Notes under the pieces: model-generated
What the model was told of the DNA's origin: nothing
The model's input: only the letters and a program-made list of their open reading frames with translations
Database searches by the model: none
In this document: piece after piece, positions 25,788 to 35,230 of the stretch
How the letters are laid out: each line of letters starts with the position of its first letter
How positions within the stretch are numbered: the stretch's first letter is position 1
Assembly (NCBI RefSeq): GCF_036178845.1
Contig: NZ_CP108070.1
Coordinates: 3,844,001-3,908,000 of the forward strand
Source: Streptomyces sp. NBC_00271
Lineage (GTDB): Bacteria; Actinomycetota; Actinomycetes; Streptomycetales; Streptomycetaceae
DNA: 64,000 nucleotides
Reading direction: 5' to 3'
Program-made: the position numbers and the translations under genes

Positions 25788-27140
25788 GTGCTAGAGCCCG
25801 TATGCAAGGCGGACGTGGACGTCGTCATCGTCGGGGCCGGAGCCGCGGGACTCGCGGCCGCCCAGCACCTGACCAGGGCGGGCCTCACGACGAAGGTTCT
25901 GGAGGCCGCCCCCACCGTGGGCGGCCGCATGACGACGGAGAAGGTGGACGGCTTCCGGCTCGACCGCATCGGCCGGCTCCTGTCCACCTCGTACCCCGAA
26001 CTGCACCGCACCCCGGGCCTGAACACCCTGGCCCTGCGCCCGTTCTCCCCGGGCGTGCTGCTGCACAGCGACGGCCGTCACCACCGCGCCGCCGCCCCCG
26101 CCACCCCCCGGAGCGCAAGGGGCGCACTCACCGCCGCACGCGCCCTCGCGAGCGCCCCCCGTCTCCCCCGGAGCCAGTCCTCCCGCCCCGGCCCCCTCGG
26201 CGGCCACCTCGACCAGACCCGCCTGGCCACCGCCCTCGCCCGCCTCGCCGTCACACCACCCGAACGCCTCCTCACCCGCCCCGACCTCCCCACCGCACAG
26301 GCGCTGACCACCCGTGGTCTGCCGCCCCGTACGGTCGACGGCTTTCTGCGCCCCCTGCTCGCCGCACTCCTGTGCGACCCGGCCCTCACCACCTCCAGCC
26401 GCGCCGCCGACCTCGCCCTGCATTCGTTCGCGTCGGGCCGGCTGTGTCTGCCGGAGGGCGGCGCGGACACCCTGCCGGAGCTTCTGGCGGCCTCCCTGCC
26501 CCCGGGCACCGTCCACACCGGCGTCGAGGTCACCGCGGTCTCCACGACCACCGTGACGACGAAGGACCACGGCGAACTCACCTGCCGGGCCATCCTGCTG
26601 GCGACCGGAGCCCGCGCCGCGGCCCGGCTGCTGCCCGGTCTGCGCGTCCCGGCCTTCCATCCGGTGACGGTCCTGCACCACACCACGGACGAGCCCCCGT
26701 TGACCGACCCGGCCCTCCTGCTGGACGCCGACCGGAGCGGCCCGGTGGCGCAGACGGCGGTCATCAGCCAGGTCGACCCGTCCCGCGCCCCCGCCGGACG
26801 GGCGCTCGTCTCCTCGACGGTGCTGGGCACTCCCCCGGCCGCCACCCACCTGGACACCGCGGTCCGCGCCCAACTGGCCCGCCTCTACGGCACGTCGACG
26901 ACCCGCTGGGAACTCCTCGCCGTCCACCACACCCGTGACGCGGTCCCCGCGATGCCCCCGCCGCACGACCTGCGCCGCCCTGTACGCCTCCTGGCGGGCC
27001 TGTACGTCTGCGGGGACCACCGGGACACCGGCACGGTCCAGGGCGCCCTGCATTCGGGCCGCCGGGCCGCCCACGCCCTCCTGATGGACCTGGGCGCCCG
27101 TCCGGCCGCGACGGAGGAGCGTCTGGAAACGGCGGCCTGA
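25788..27140 (+). CDS. FAD-dependent amine oxidase/phytoene-desaturase-like oxidoreductase
   Basis: A 450-residue flavoprotein with the N-terminal motif [17 protein letters not shown], the [15 protein letters not shown] block that follows the first strand in the amine-oxidase/protoporphyrinogen-oxidase superfamily, and a C-terminal FAD closure [19 protein letters not shown] Pro-rich loop occupies residues ~95-150. GTG 25788 is preceded by GAGGAGGGG. The substrate cannot be inferred; no carotenoid or haem genes are nearby. It ends one base from the convergent TPR regulator. Confidence 0.85.
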   Translation: MLEPVCKADVDVVIVGAGAAGLAAAQHLTRAGLTTKVLEAAPTVGGRMTTEKVDGFRLDRIGRLLSTSYPELHRTPGLNTLALRPFSPGVLLHSDGRHHRAAAPATPRSARGALTAARALASAPRLPRSQSSRPGPLGGHLDQTRLATALARLAVTPPERLLTRPDLPTAQALTTRGLPPRTVDGFLRPLLAALLCDPALTTSSRAADLALHSFASGRLCLPEGGADTLPELLAASLPPGTVHTGVEVTAVSTTTVTTKDHGELTCRAILLATGARAAARLLPGLRVPAFHPVTVLHHTTDEPPLTDPALLLDADRSGPVAQTAVISQVDPSRAPAGRALVSSTVLGTPPAATHLDTAVRAQLARLYGTSTTRWELLAVHHTRDAVPAMPPPHDLRRPVRLLAGLYVCGDHRDTGTVQGALHSGRRAAHALLMDLGARPAATEERLETAA

Positions 27141-27141
27141 G

Positions 27142-28581
27142 TCAGCCCAGGGCCGCCACCCGATCCCGGTAGCCCCGTACGGGTGCCGCGTCCCGGTACG
27201 GTTCGAGCCGCCGCTCGAAGTCCCGTACGTACTCGACGGCCCGGACCGACCGCATCTCCACCGCCTGCCCCGCGGCCTCGGCGCCCAACTGGCAGGCCTG
27301 GTCGAGCTCCCCGAGCCCGAGCCGTGCCGAGGCGAGCACCACCCGGCAGAACAGCCGGCTGCGCGCGAAGCCGGGCGCCCGCAACTGCAGCGAGCGCTCG
27401 GCGTGCTGCGCCGCGGCCCGGTACTGCTGCAGATCCCGGTGGCAGTGCCCGAACTCGTCGGCGAGCTGCGCCTCGTCGAAGAACCGCGCCCAGTGCGGGG
27501 CCTCGTCCCCCGGCCGGGCGGATTCGAGGGCTCGCTCGGCGCGCACCAGCGACGCCGTGCAGGCCCGCACCTCCCCGAGGACGCCGTGCCCGCGCGCCTC
27601 CACGGAGTGCAGCAGCGCCTGGACGACGGGCGGCACGGACGAGCCGACGCCCTGCTGCGCGACCCGGGCGAGCTGCACGGCCTCGCGCCCGTGGCCGAGG
27701 TAGACCGCCTGCCGGCTCATGGTGACCAGGACGTACGAGCCGTACGCCCGGTCGCCGGCCGCCTGCGACAGCCGCAGCGCCTGCACGAAGTAACGCTGCG
27801 CGAGCCCGTGCGCGGCGATGTCGTACGAGGTCCAGCCGGCGAGGCGGGTGAGGTCGGCGGCGGCCGCGAACAGGCGCCGCCCGGTCTGCTCGCCGTACGC
27901 GCCGCGCAGCATGGGCTCGGCCTCGTGCTCCAGGTAGCGGACCAGGGCCTGGCGGGCGTGGCCGCCGCCGTAGGCGTGGTCGAGGGCGCGGAACAGTTCG
28001 CCCACCGAGCGCAGGGCGGCGATGTCCCCGCCGGTGACCTTCTGGCCGGGGCCGCGTTCGGTCTGGTTGCGCTGGCGGGGGACCGCGGGGCGCCCCTGGG
28101 CGGGGATGCGCGTGGCGGCCGGGTCGCCGCGGCTCACCCGGTCGTCGGCCCGTCCGATCAGCCAGTCGCGGCTGGGGACGACGAGTCCCGCCGGGGTGAA
28201 GGCGATCTTGCGGAGCTCGGCGTGGCTGCCGGAGTCCTTGCGCCACAGCCCGCTGACGATGTCGACGGCCTCCTCGGGGGTCGCGGCGAACTCCAGGCCC
28301 GCGTAGACGGGTGCGCAGGCGTCGAGCCCGAGGTCCTGCGCGGTGAGACGGCGGCCGAGGCGCCGTGTGAACACCTCGGCGATGAGGGCGGGTGTGGTGC
28401 CGCGGGGCTGCTGCCCGCGCAGCCACCGCGTCACCGATGTCTTGTCATATCTCAGGTCAAGTCCGTGTTCGAGGCCGAGCTGGTCCACGCGACGGGCGAG
28501 ACCTGCGTTGGAGAACCCCGCTTCTGCGATGAGCGCGGCGAGCTGGCGATTGGGAGTGCGCTGCGCGGGTCGTTCCGTCAT
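27142..28581 (-). CDS. XRE-type HTH regulator with TPR-like C-terminal region (NsdA-like)
   Basis: A 479-residue protein. Residues ~8-75 contain a helix-turn-helix ([19 protein letters not shown], then [15 protein letters not shown]). The remainder is Ala/Leu-rich helical repeats (for example [20 protein letters not shown] and [16 protein letters not shown]) resembling tetratricopeptide units. This layout matches the Streptomyces NsdA-like regulators, which influence sporulation and antibiotic production; that function is extrapolated. ATG 28581 is chosen where the conserved domain begins, with AGGAG 12 nt upstream; ATG 28611 is an alternative. It is divergent from lipB. Confidence 0.8.
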   Translation of the reverse strand: MTERPAQRTPNRQLAALIAEAGFSNAGLARRVDQLGLEHGLDLRYDKTSVTRWLRGQQPRGTTPALIAEVFTRRLGRRLTAQDLGLDACAPVYAGLEFAATPEEAVDIVSGLWRKDSGSHAELRKIAFTPAGLVVPSRDWLIGRADDRVSRGDPAATRIPAQGRPAVPRQRNQTERGPGQKVTGGDIAALRSVGELFRALDHAYGGGHARQALVRYLEHEAEPMLRGAYGEQTGRRLFAAAADLTRLAGWTSYDIAAHGLAQRYFVQALRLSQAAGDRAYGSYVLVTMSRQAVYLGHGREAVQLARVAQQGVGSSVPPVVQALLHSVEARGHGVLGEVRACTASLVRAERALESARPGDEAPHWARFFDEAQLADEFGHCHRDLQQYRAAAQHAERSLQLRAPGFARSRLFCRVVLASARLGLGELDQACQLGAEAAGQAVEMRSVRAVEYVRDFERRLEPYRDAAPVRGYRDRVAALG

Positions 28582-28792
28582 CTGCGGTGCGGTCTCCTGC
28601 CTTCCGGGCATCACTGGGTGCCCGGATTGCCTGTGAGCAGCCCTTATGGCCTCGTGGACGGCGCGAATGTAGCGGAGGGTAAGCACCTGATCGCAGGCAT
28701 CGACATACATTCATCCGATCGTGTGAGGATTGACCGCTGGGCTGACGCGCATGGCCCGGACGTACAGTGGCGTGGGCGCGTTATGTACCTGA

Positions 28793-28807
28793 CGAAAGGT
28801 TCTTTCG
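28793..28807. promoter_or_regulatory. Inverted repeat in the regulator/lipB divergent region
   Basis: CGAAAG-GTT-CTTTCG is a perfect 6-bp-arm palindrome 78 bp upstream of lipB, in the 303-bp divergent spacer (28582-28884). The rest of the spacer shows no gene. Confidence 0.4.
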
Positions 28808-28884
28808 CCTGCCGCACAACGGGCCCGCCGGTTGCCACACCGCCGGTTTCCGAAGGTTCTGAGGCTTCTAGGGAGGCGCTTGCC

Positions 28885-29682
28885 GTGAGTGAGTTGCGGT
28901 TCGTCCGCATGGGATTCGGTGCCGAGGCCGTGGAGTACCAAGAGGCCTGGGACGAGCAGCGCCGCGTGCATGCCGCCCGTTTCCTGGACGAGGTCCCCGA
29001 CACCTGTCTGCTCCTGGAGCACCCGCCGGTCTACACGGCGGGCCGGCGTACGGCGGACAGCGAACGGCCCCTCGACGGCACGCCCGTGGTCGACGTGGAC
29101 CGCGGCGGCAAGATCACCTGGCACGGGCCCGGGCAGCTCGTGGGCTACCCGATCCAGAAGCTGCCGCGCCCGGTGGACGTGGTGGCGCACCTGCGGCGGC
29201 TCGAAGACGCCATGATCCGGGTCTGCGCCGAGTTCGGCGTCGAGACCAGCCGGGTGGAGGGCCGGGCGGGCGTCTGGGTCCTGGGCGACCCCGTCGCCTC
29301 GCGCCCCTCCCTCGGCGGACTCTCCCTCGACTTCGACCCGCGGCTGACGGACGAGGAGTTCGACCCCCGTCTGAACGGGCCCGAGTACGCGCCCTCCAAC
29401 GCCGGGCAGCGGCGCGAGGACCGGAAGATCTGCGCCATGGGGATCCGGGTCGCCAAGGGCGTCACGATGCACGGCTTCGCCCTGAACGTGAATCCGGACA
29501 CATCCTCCTTCGACAAGATCATCCCGTGCGGGATCCGGGACGCGGGGGTGACGTCCCTTGCGTACGAGCTGGGGCGCGAGGTCACCATCGCCGAGGTTCT
29601 GCCGGTCGCCGAGAAGCACCTGCGCGACGTCCTGGAGAACGCGGACCTGCGCCCCCGCGAGGTCGAACGGGCCTCGGCCTGA
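28885..29682 (+). CDS. lipB: Octanoyl-[acyl-carrier-protein]:protein N-octanoyltransferase
   Basis: LipB moves octanoyl groups from ACP to lipoyl-domain lysines, step one of lipoate assembly. The 265-residue protein has the family block [16 protein letters not shown], the lysine of [15 protein letters not shown] and the catalytic cysteine of [14 protein letters not shown] loop insertion (~residues 138-175, [19 protein letters not shown]) is unremarkable in Streptomyces. GTG 28885 is fixed by GGGAGG 8 nt upstream; the frame extends far upstream but that part is antisense to the regulator. lipA follows after a repeat. Confidence 0.95.
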   Translation: MSELRFVRMGFGAEAVEYQEAWDEQRRVHAARFLDEVPDTCLLLEHPPVYTAGRRTADSERPLDGTPVVDVDRGGKITWHGPGQLVGYPIQKLPRPVDVVAHLRRLEDAMIRVCAEFGVETSRVEGRAGVWVLGDPVASRPSLGGLSLDFDPRLTDEEFDPRLNGPEYAPSNAGQRREDRKICAMGIRVAKGVTMHGFALNVNPDTSSFDKIIPCGIRDAGVTSLAYELGREVTIAEVLPVAEKHLRDVLENADLRPREVERASA

Positions 29683-29694
29683 CGGATGCCGCCA

Positions 29695-29905
29695 GCGGGC
29701 GTTCCCCGCCCACCCGAAGTCCTTTGGCTGCGGGCCGGTGGGGGTTGCTCGCGCAGTTCCCCGCGCCCCTAAAAGCCTCGGCTCGCCCTCGTTTTCAGCC
29801 TGTCCGGCGTTTGAGGACGAGGCCGTTCAGGCCGATCGGGGGGTCTGGGGGCGGAGCCCCTGGGGATGGGACGGGTAGGGGCGGCGGGGGCGAGGAAAGC
29901 CCCGG
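29695..29905. repeat. Dispersed intergenic repeat, copy 4 (inverted orientation)
   Basis: Between lipB and lipA the family appears in reverse complement: GGCTGCGGGCCGGTGGGGG, CGCGCAGTTCCCCGCGCCCC (~29750-29769), CCTGTCCGGCGTTTGAGGA (~29801-29819), GGGGGCGGAGCCCC (~29848) and TAGGGGCGGCGGGGGCGAGG (~29876-29895). The whole 323-bp lipB-lipA gap is otherwise free of genes. Confidence 0.85.
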
Positions 29906-30005
29906 GAATGCACCCCCGGTCCGCAAGGTTGCCCACCGCGGGGGCCGAGAACCGTACGGGCGTACCCTGGTGTACGCCGAAGAATCGAAGCTACAGGGAG
30001 CCGAT

Positions 30006-30971
30006 GTGTCCGCAGTCGCACCCGACGGACGCAAAATGCTGCGCCTGGAGGTCCGGAACGCCCAGACCCCCATCGAGCGCAAGCCCGAGTGGATCAAGAC
30101 CCGGGCGAAAATGGGCCCCGAGTACACCAAGATGCAGAACCTCGTGAAGAGCGAGGGCCTGCACACGGTCTGCCAGGAGGCGGGCTGCCCCAACATCTAC
30201 GAGTGCTGGGAAGACCGCGAGGCCACGTTCCTGATCGGCGGCGACCAGTGCACCCGGCGCTGCGACTTCTGCCAGATCGACACGGGCAAGCCGGAGGCAC
30301 TCGACCGCGACGAGCCCCGTCGCGTGGGCGAGTCCGTGGTCACGATGGACCTGAACTACGCCACCATCACCGGCGTCGCCCGCGACGACCTGGAGGACGG
30401 CGGGGCGTGGCTGTACGCCGAGACGGTCCGCCAGATCCACCTGCAGACGGCGGAGCGCGAGGCCGGCCGCACCAAGGTCGAACTCCTCGCCCCCGACTTC
30501 AACGCCGAGCCCGCCCAGCTCGCCGAGGTCTTCTCGTCCCGCCCCGAGGTCTTCGCGCACAACGTCGAGACGGTCCCCCGGATCTTCAAGCGCATCCGCC
30601 CGGGCTTCCGCTACGAGCGCTCGCTGAAGGTCATCACCGAGGCGCGCGACTACGGTCTGGTCACGAAGTCGAACCTCATCCTCGGCATGGGCGAGACCCG
30701 CGAAGAGGTCAGCGAGGCCCTCACGCAGCTGCACGAGGCGGGCTGCGAGCTGGTGACCATCACGCAGTACCTGCGTCCCTCCGTGCGCCACCACCCCGTG
30801 GAGCGCTGGGTCAAGCCGCACGAGTTCGTGGAGCTGAAGGAGGAGGCCGAGCAGATCGGCTTCTCCGGTGTCATGTCGGGCCCGCTGGTGCGCTCCTCGT
30901 ACCGCGCCGGTCGGCTGTACCAGATGGCCATCGAGAAGCGTGGCGCGTACGTCGCCTCGCAGGCGGTCTGA
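30006..30971 (+). CDS. lipA: Lipoyl synthase (radical SAM)
   Basis: LipA inserts two sulfurs into protein-bound octanoyl groups using radical SAM chemistry and an auxiliary 4Fe-4S cluster. The 321-residue protein shows the auxiliary cluster cysteines [12 protein letters not shown] and the radical-[11 protein letters not shown], plus the [16 protein letters not shown] block and the C-terminal VRSSYRAG with the auxiliary-cluster serine ligand. GTG 30006 overlaps an out-of-frame ATG at 30004; AGGGAG five bases upstream and the family start point favour the GTG. The product modifies SucB. Confidence 0.97.
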   Translation: MSAVAPDGRKMLRLEVRNAQTPIERKPEWIKTRAKMGPEYTKMQNLVKSEGLHTVCQEAGCPNIYECWEDREATFLIGGDQCTRRCDFCQIDTGKPEALDRDEPRRVGESVVTMDLNYATITGVARDDLEDGGAWLYAETVRQIHLQTAEREAGRTKVELLAPDFNAEPAQLAEVFSSRPEVFAHNVETVPRIFKRIRPGFRYERSLKVITEARDYGLVTKSNLILGMGETREEVSEALTQLHEAGCELVTITQYLRPSVRHHPVERWVKPHEFVELKEEAEQIGFSGVMSGPLVRSSYRAGRLYQMAIEKRGAYVASQAV

Positions 30972-31021
30972 ACACCCGTACGGAGCAGTGCGGGCGACAT
31001 AATTTGAAACGCCTTACAACC

Positions 31022-31050
31022 CGAGCGGTGGCACTCAGTGCCACCGCTCG
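31022..31050 (+). terminator. Strong hairpin after lipA
   Basis: CGAGCGGTGGCACT pairs with AGTGCCACCGCTCG (31022-31035 and 31037-31050), 50 nt after the lipA stop. Confidence 0.85.
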
Positions 31051-31177
31051 CGTGTGAATCGGCGCACAAGCAACTCCCCCCACAATGTGGCCAATTCACC
31101 GCGCTACGGACCGTCCGCGCAGATGGGGACAGGCGTCAGGACGGCGTCATGCTGGAGGCCCGCCGCATCAAGGCTTC

Positions 31178-31218
31178 ATTGGTGTTTGACCGGTCGGTCA
31201 CGCCCTGGTAACACCAAT
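31178..31218. promoter_or_regulatory. Nested inverted repeats upstream of small gene
   Basis: ATTGGTGTT (31178-31186) pairs with AACACCAAT (31210-31218). Inside lies TGACCG-GT-CGGTCA (31187-31200), a TetR-operator-like palindrome. The rest of the 315-bp lipA to 31287 gap holds only the lipA hairpin. Confidence 0.5.
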
Positions 31219-31286
31219 CAGTGACCCTGGTCTTACGCCACGTACCGCCCCGTCCAGAGCCGCCATCCCGAGGGGGGACCTCCATC

Positions 31287-31484
31287 ATGCAGGCCGCGCC
31301 CGTACGCGCCACAGCCATCCCGTCGTTCACCGATGCACTCCGTGCCGTCGAGTCGCTGCTCATGAGCAGCGGTCAGCGCACCGCCCGCCGCAACGCCTGG
31401 ACCTCCGTCCTGGAGGACCGCCGCCGCGCCAAGGACCGGGTCGAGGCGCAGCGCGTGCTGGAGTCCGTGGCGACGCGTTCATAG
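31287..31484 (+). CDS. Small conserved hypothetical protein (65 aa)
   Basis: A basic, helical 65-residue protein: MQAAPVRATAIPSFTDALRA, then a LLMSSGQRTARRNAW segment and an Arg/Glu-rich C-terminus. No export signal. GAGGGGGGACC lies 8-18 nt before ATG 31287; an upstream GTG at 31221 lacks a site. It lies between lipA and the DUF4191 gene and reads like a small cytoplasmic or nucleic-acid-associated peptide. The nested palindrome upstream suggests specific regulation. Function unknown. Confidence 0.65.
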   Translation: MQAAPVRATAIPSFTDALRAVESLLMSSGQRTARRNAWTSVLEDRRRAKDRVEAQRVLESVATRS

Positions 31485-31560
31485 CCGTCGCCGGACCCCC
31501 CGTGCGGGCGCTGCCGCCGCCTGCCCGGACACTGCCGTCGTCGGCGCTTGCCGGGCCACG

Positions 31561-31566
31561 TAGACT
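31561..31566 (+). promoter_or_regulatory. -10 hexamer for leaderless DUF4191 gene
   Basis: TAGACT lies 7 nt before ATG 31574, a near-ideal leaderless arrangement. Confidence 0.65.
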
Positions 31567-31573
31567 TCGTGGC

Positions 31574-32275
31574 ATGGCGAGGAAGGAAACTGCAGCGGAC
31601 GCTGCTAACCCCGGGCGACTCAAGCAGATCGCCCTGACCTACAAGATGACTCGCAAGGCCGACTCCAAGATCGGTCTTGTACTCGCGGCAGTCGGAATCG
31701 TCACCTTCGGTGTCTTCCTCGCGATCGGCCTCTTGATCGACCACCCGTACTACCTGGGCATTCTCGGCCTTCTGCTCGCCTTCCTCGCGACGGCGATCGT
31801 CTTCGGGCGCCGGGCCGAGCGAGCCGCGTTCGGACAGATGGAGGGCCAGCCCGGCGCAGCAGCGGCCGTGCTGGACAACATCGGCCGGGGCTGGACCACG
31901 ACTCCGGCGGTGGCGATGAACCGCAGCCAGGACGTGGTGCACCGCGCGGTCGGCAAGGCCGGCATCGTGCTGGTGGCCGAGGGCAACCCGAACCGGGTGA
32001 AGAGCCTGCTGGCGGCCGAGAAGAAGAAGATGGCGCGGATCGTCGCCGATGTGCCCGTGCACGACGTGCTCGTGGGCTCCGGCGAGGGTCAGGTGGGGCT
32101 CAAGAAGCTCCGCACGACGATGCTGAAGTTCCCCCGCGTCCTGACCGGCCCGCAGGTGACGGCCACCAACGACCGGCTGCGCGCGATGGGCGACCTGATG
32201 AGCAACATGCCCCTTCCGAAGGGTCCGATGCCCAAGGGCATGCGGATGCCGCGCGGCGGACCGAAGGCCCGCTGA
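31574..32275 (+). CDS. DUF4191 membrane protein
   Basis: A 233-residue protein with a basic N-terminus, two adjacent hydrophobic helices (residues ~34-55 and ~60-80) and a cytoplasmic C-terminal domain containing AVLDNIGRGWTTTPAVAMNR and DVVHRAVGKAGIVLVAEG, the DUF4191 signature. The C-terminus is rich in Met, Gly and Pro. The family accompanies lipoate genes in many actinobacteria but has no known biochemical role. The next gene, an RDD protein, is convergent across a very strong hairpin. Confidence 0.85.
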   Translation: MARKETAADAANPGRLKQIALTYKMTRKADSKIGLVLAAVGIVTFGVFLAIGLLIDHPYYLGILGLLLAFLATAIVFGRRAERAAFGQMEGQPGAAAAVLDNIGRGWTTTPAVAMNRSQDVVHRAVGKAGIVLVAEGNPNRVKSLLAAEKKKMARIVADVPVHDVLVGSGEGQVGLKKLRTTMLKFPRVLTGPQVTATNDRLRAMGDLMSNMPLPKGPMPKGMRMPRGGPKAR

Positions 32276-32294
32276 CACTCCTCTGAGCAGAGTT

Positions 32295-32340
32295 ACGACG
32301 ATGGGGGCGCCCGGATCACTCCGGGCGCCCCCATCGTCGT
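32295..32340. terminator. 20-bp perfect hairpin between convergent genes
   Basis: Arms 32295-32314 and 32321-32340 are fully complementary with loop ATCACT. It sits between DUF4191 and the RDD gene and probably works in both directions. Confidence 0.9.
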
Positions 32341-32389
32341 ACCACTCGCCGGACGGCCTGATGTCGCCGTACGGCCTGGTGTCCGGTTG

Positions 32390-32860
32390 CTAAGCCCGGA
32401 CCTCGATCGTGCGGGCCATGCGGTCGTGCAGGCCGCGGCCGTCGCGGTCCCAGATCAGGGCGGGGATGGCCACGCACAGCAGGGCGGTGCGCAGCAGGAC
32501 GCGCAGCGGGTTGAGACGGCCGCCGCCCTCGGGGACGATCCGCAGGCCCAGGAGGCGCTTGCCCGGGGTGAAGCCGACCGTGCCGACGGTCAGGACGCCC
32601 AGGACGAAGAAGACGAGCAGGGCCCAGTTACCCGTCGACCCCGGCTTGTAGCCGTGGGTGAGCAGTCCGTATGCGATCAACAGGCACAGGGCCCAGTCGA
32701 TGGCGAGGGCACCCAGCCTGCGGCCGGGGCGGGCGATGGAGCCGGGGCCCTGTTCCGGCAGACCCAGCTGTGCACCCCGGTATCCGAGGTCGGCACCGGC
32801 GTCCTCCAGGGCCGCGCGGGGTCCGGAGAGCCACGATCCGATTGCTTGCCTGTTGTCCAC
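32390..32860 (-). CDS. RDD-family membrane protein
   Basis: A 156-residue protein with the RDD signature ARPGRRLGALAIDWALC, two or three hydrophobic helices, and the conserved GFTPGKRLLGLRIV between them; the C-terminus has DRDGRGLHDRMARTIEV, also typical. RDD proteins are small transporters or accessory membrane proteins of mostly unknown cargo. Start GTG 32860 is chosen because TACCGT ends 6 nt upstream on the minus strand. It is divergent from glnA across the GlnR site. Confidence 0.88.
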   Translation of the reverse strand: MDNRQAIGSWLSGPRAALEDAGADLGYRGAQLGLPEQGPGSIARPGRRLGALAIDWALCLLIAYGLLTHGYKPGSTGNWALLVFFVLGVLTVGTVGFTPGKRLLGLRIVPEGGGRLNPLRVLLRTALLCVAIPALIWDRDGRGLHDRMARTIEVRA

Positions 32861-32866
32861 CCGTCC

Positions 32867-32872
32867 ACGGTA
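32867..32872 (-). promoter_or_regulatory. -10 hexamer for leaderless RDD gene
   Basis: Minus-strand TACCGT lies 6 nt before the GTG at 32860. Confidence 0.55.
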
Positions 32873-32923
32873 CTGCGCCCGTTTTGGCATGCGGACAGGA
32901 GGGGCCTGGCGACCCCGGGTCGG

Positions 32924-32961
32924 TTAACTTGGGCGAAACAAATGGGTCACGCTGGAGAAAT
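32924..32961 (+). promoter_or_regulatory. GlnR-type operator upstream of glnA
   Basis: Four 5-bp half-sites with an exact 11-bp period: TTAAC (32924), GAAAC (32935), GTCAC (32946), GAAAT (32957). This fits the known Streptomyces GlnR pattern gTnAc-n6-GaAAc repeated twice. It lies 99 bp before the glnA start. Confidence 0.85.
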
Positions 32962-33059
32962 CCCCCATCCCTAAGGTCGGCTCCAGCGTGTGCCACCGCA
33001 CTGGCCGCACGAACGAACTACCACCCCGGTCCACTGTGGGCGGGAGTAGGAGGAGCTGG

Positions 33060-34469
33060 ATGTTCCAGAACGCCGACGAGGCCAAGAAGTTCATCGCGGA
33101 CGAGGACGTCAAGTTCGTCGACGTCCGCTTCTGCGACCTGCCGGGCGTGATGCAGCACTTCACGATCCCGGCCGAGGCCTTCGACCCGGCCGAGGAGCTC
33201 GCGTTCGACGGTTCCTCGATCCGCGGTTTCCAGGCCATCCACGAGTCCGACATGGCGCTCCGCGCCGACCTGTCCACCGCGCGCGTCGACCCCTTCCGCC
33301 GCGACAAGACGGTCAACATCAACTTCTTCATCCACGACCCGATCACGGGCGAGCAGTACTCCCGTGACCCGCGCAACGTGGCGAAGAAGGCCGAGGCCTA
33401 CCTCGCCTCCACCGGCATCGCCGACACCGCGTTCTTCGGCCCCGAGGCCGAGTTCTACGTCTTCGACAGCGTGCGCTTCGACACCAAGTCGAACGAGGCC
33501 TTCTACCACATCGACTCCGAGGCCGGCGCCTGGAACACCGGTGCCCTCGAGGACAACCGTGGTTACAAGGTCCGCTACAAGGGCGGCTACTTCCCGACCC
33601 CGCCGGTCGACCACTTCGCCGACCTGCGTGCCGAGATCTCCCTGGAGCTGGCCAAGTCCGGCCTCCAGGTCGAGCGCCAGCACCACGAGGTGGGCACCGC
33701 CGGCCAGGCCGAGATCAACTACAAGTTCAACACGCTGCTCGCCGCGGCCGACGACCTCCAGCTCTTCAAGTACATCGTGAAGAACGTCGCCTGGCGCAAC
33801 GGCAAGACCGCGACCTTCATGCCGAAGCCGATCTTCGGCGACAACGGCTCTGGCATGCACGTCCACCAGTCGCTGTGGGCCAACGGCGACCCGCTGTTCT
33901 ACGACGAGGCCGGTTACGCGGGCCTCTCGGACACCGCCCGCTACTACATCGGCGGCATCCTCAAGCACGCCCCGTCGCTGCTCGCGTTCACGAACCCGAC
34001 GGTGAACTCGTACCACCGCCTGGTCCCCGGCTTCGAGGCCCCGGTCAACCTGGTGTACTCGCAGCGCAACCGCTCGGCGGCCATGCGTATCCCGATCACC
34101 GGTTCGAACCCGAAGGCCAAGCGCGTCGAGTTCCGTGCGCCCGACTCCTCCGGCAACCCGTACCTGGCCTTCTCGGCGCTGCTGCTCGCGGGCCTCGACG
34201 GCATCAAGAACAAGGTCGAGCCGGCCGAGCCGATCGACAAGGACCTCTACGAGCTCGCTCCCGAGGAGCACGCGGGCGTCGCCCAGGTCCCGACCTCCCT
34301 CCCGGCCGTCCTCGACCGCCTCGAGGCCGACCACGAGTTCCTGCTCGCGGGCGACGTCTTCACGTCCGACCTGATCGAGACGTGGATCGACTACAAGCGC
34401 ACGAACGAGATCGCGCCGCTGCAGCTGCGTCCGCACCCGCACGAGTTCGAGCTGTACTACGACGTCTAA
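33060..34469 (+). CDS. glnA: Glutamine synthetase type I
   Basis: GlnA condenses ammonium and glutamate with ATP and is the main ammonium-assimilating enzyme. The 469-residue protein has the GSI blocks [41 protein letters not shown] and [17 protein letters not shown]. The adenylylation tyrosine is in [10 protein letters not shown] (Tyr397), so GlnE-type control is expected. AGGAGGAGCTGG stands directly before ATG 33060. A GlnR operator lies upstream; the glnII paralogue is ~10 kb downstream. Confidence 0.98.
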   Translation: MFQNADEAKKFIADEDVKFVDVRFCDLPGVMQHFTIPAEAFDPAEELAFDGSSIRGFQAIHESDMALRADLSTARVDPFRRDKTVNINFFIHDPITGEQYSRDPRNVAKKAEAYLASTGIADTAFFGPEAEFYVFDSVRFDTKSNEAFYHIDSEAGAWNTGALEDNRGYKVRYKGGYFPTPPVDHFADLRAEISLELAKSGLQVERQHHEVGTAGQAEINYKFNTLLAAADDLQLFKYIVKNVAWRNGKTATFMPKPIFGDNGSGMHVHQSLWANGDPLFYDEAGYAGLSDTARYYIGGILKHAPSLLAFTNPTVNSYHRLVPGFEAPVNLVYSQRNRSAAMRIPITGSNPKAKRVEFRAPDSSGNPYLAFSALLLAGLDGIKNKVEPAEPIDKDLYELAPEEHAGVAQVPTSLPAVLDRLEADHEFLLAGDVFTSDLIETWIDYKRTNEIAPLQLRPHPHEFELYYDV

Positions 34470-34519
34470 AAATCACGACGTCCAGAGATCACGACGCCTG
34501 AAAAGACGCCTGAAAAACT

Positions 34520-34555
34520 GAGGGCCGCCACCTGTGTGTACAGGTGGCGGCCCTC
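34520..34555. terminator. Strong hairpin after glnA
   Basis: Perfect 16-bp arms (34520-34535 and 34540-34555), loop GTGT, between convergent glnA and the Phe-Asn-Gly repeat gene. Confidence 0.88.
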
Positions 34556-34567
34556 GGTCGTGGCCCG

Positions 34568-34870
34568 TCAGGGCACCACGATGACTACGACTCCACCACC
34601 GAAGCCGTTGTTGAAGCCGTTGTTGAAGCCGAATCCGTTGTTGAAGCCGAAACCGTTGTTGAAGCCGAAACGGTTGAAGCCGGTGTTGAAGCCGTTGTTG
34701 AAGCCGAAGCCACAGTTGCCACGGCCACCCCAGTTGGAACAGCCGTAGGTGTGGGCTTGGGCCGGGGCAGCTGCCGAGGCCGTACCTGCTGCGCCGATCG
34801 CGGCGCCTCCGGCCATCAGAACGCCGATGGCGGATACCGCGAAGAAGCGCCTCGCACGTTGTGCCTTCAT
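34568..34870 (-). CDS. Secreted Phe-Asn-Gly repeat protein (100 aa)
   Basis: A signal peptide (basic MKAQRARRF, hydrophobic core, AAGTASA cleavage region) is followed by a short mature peptide with two Cys (YGCSNWGGRGNC) and then a low-complexity tract of repeated FGFNNGF/FNNGF units, ending in a hydrophobic GGGVVVIVVP. Start ATG 34870 has AAGGAGG 8 nt upstream. The mature ~60 residues are uncharged and aromatic/amide-rich, a composition seen in self-assembling surface proteins and, by analogy, in FG repeats. No chaplin or rodlin signature is visible. Function unknown. Confidence 0.78.
   Translation of the reverse strand: MKAQRARRFFAVSAIGVLMAGGAAIGAAGTASAAAPAQAHTYGCSNWGGRGNCGFGFNNGFNTGFNRFGFNNGFGFNNGFGFNNGFNNGFGGGVVVIVVP
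34601..34713. repeat. Tandem TTGTTGAAGCCG-type DNA repeat
   Basis: Imperfect 9-18 bp units of TTGTTGAAGCCG and variants encode the Phe-Asn-Gly repeats on the minus strand. Confidence 0.85.
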
Positions 34871-35095
34871 GGATGAATCCTCCTTGCACCCCTCGTGCGG
34901 TCTTTCGGAGGCACGAGACGGATGGCAGATGGCCGTGACCGCGGCGGAGCGGGTCCGGCGCGATTCTCGCCCGAGTACGCGGAGTACGTTCAAACCGCCG
35001 ACGCGTGCGGCGGGCGTACTCCGATGGCGGCTCTTTTCATTAAGAGCTGCTCGCGGATAAAGGCTAGTCGGTGATCGACCACTCGGCATCTTGGA

Positions 35096-35132
35096 CGGAA
35101 TCCCTCAGATCCTGACCGGAATCCCACAGGTC
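35096..35132. promoter_or_regulatory. Direct repeat pair upstream of htpX
   Basis: CGGAATCCCTCAGATC (35096-35111) and CGGAATCCCACAGGTC (35117-35132) match at 14 of 16 bases, 21 bp apart. The 360-bp spacer 34871-35230 otherwise shows only promoter-like AT-rich DNA near 35037-35070. Confidence 0.5.
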
Positions 35133-35230
35133 GCCTTTGCACCTCCTAGGGCTGTTCGGAACCGCTTCATGGGCATCCGCAGGTGCACACTGGACAGCGG
35201 GACGAGTGCCTTACTGCGGGGGTGATGCAG

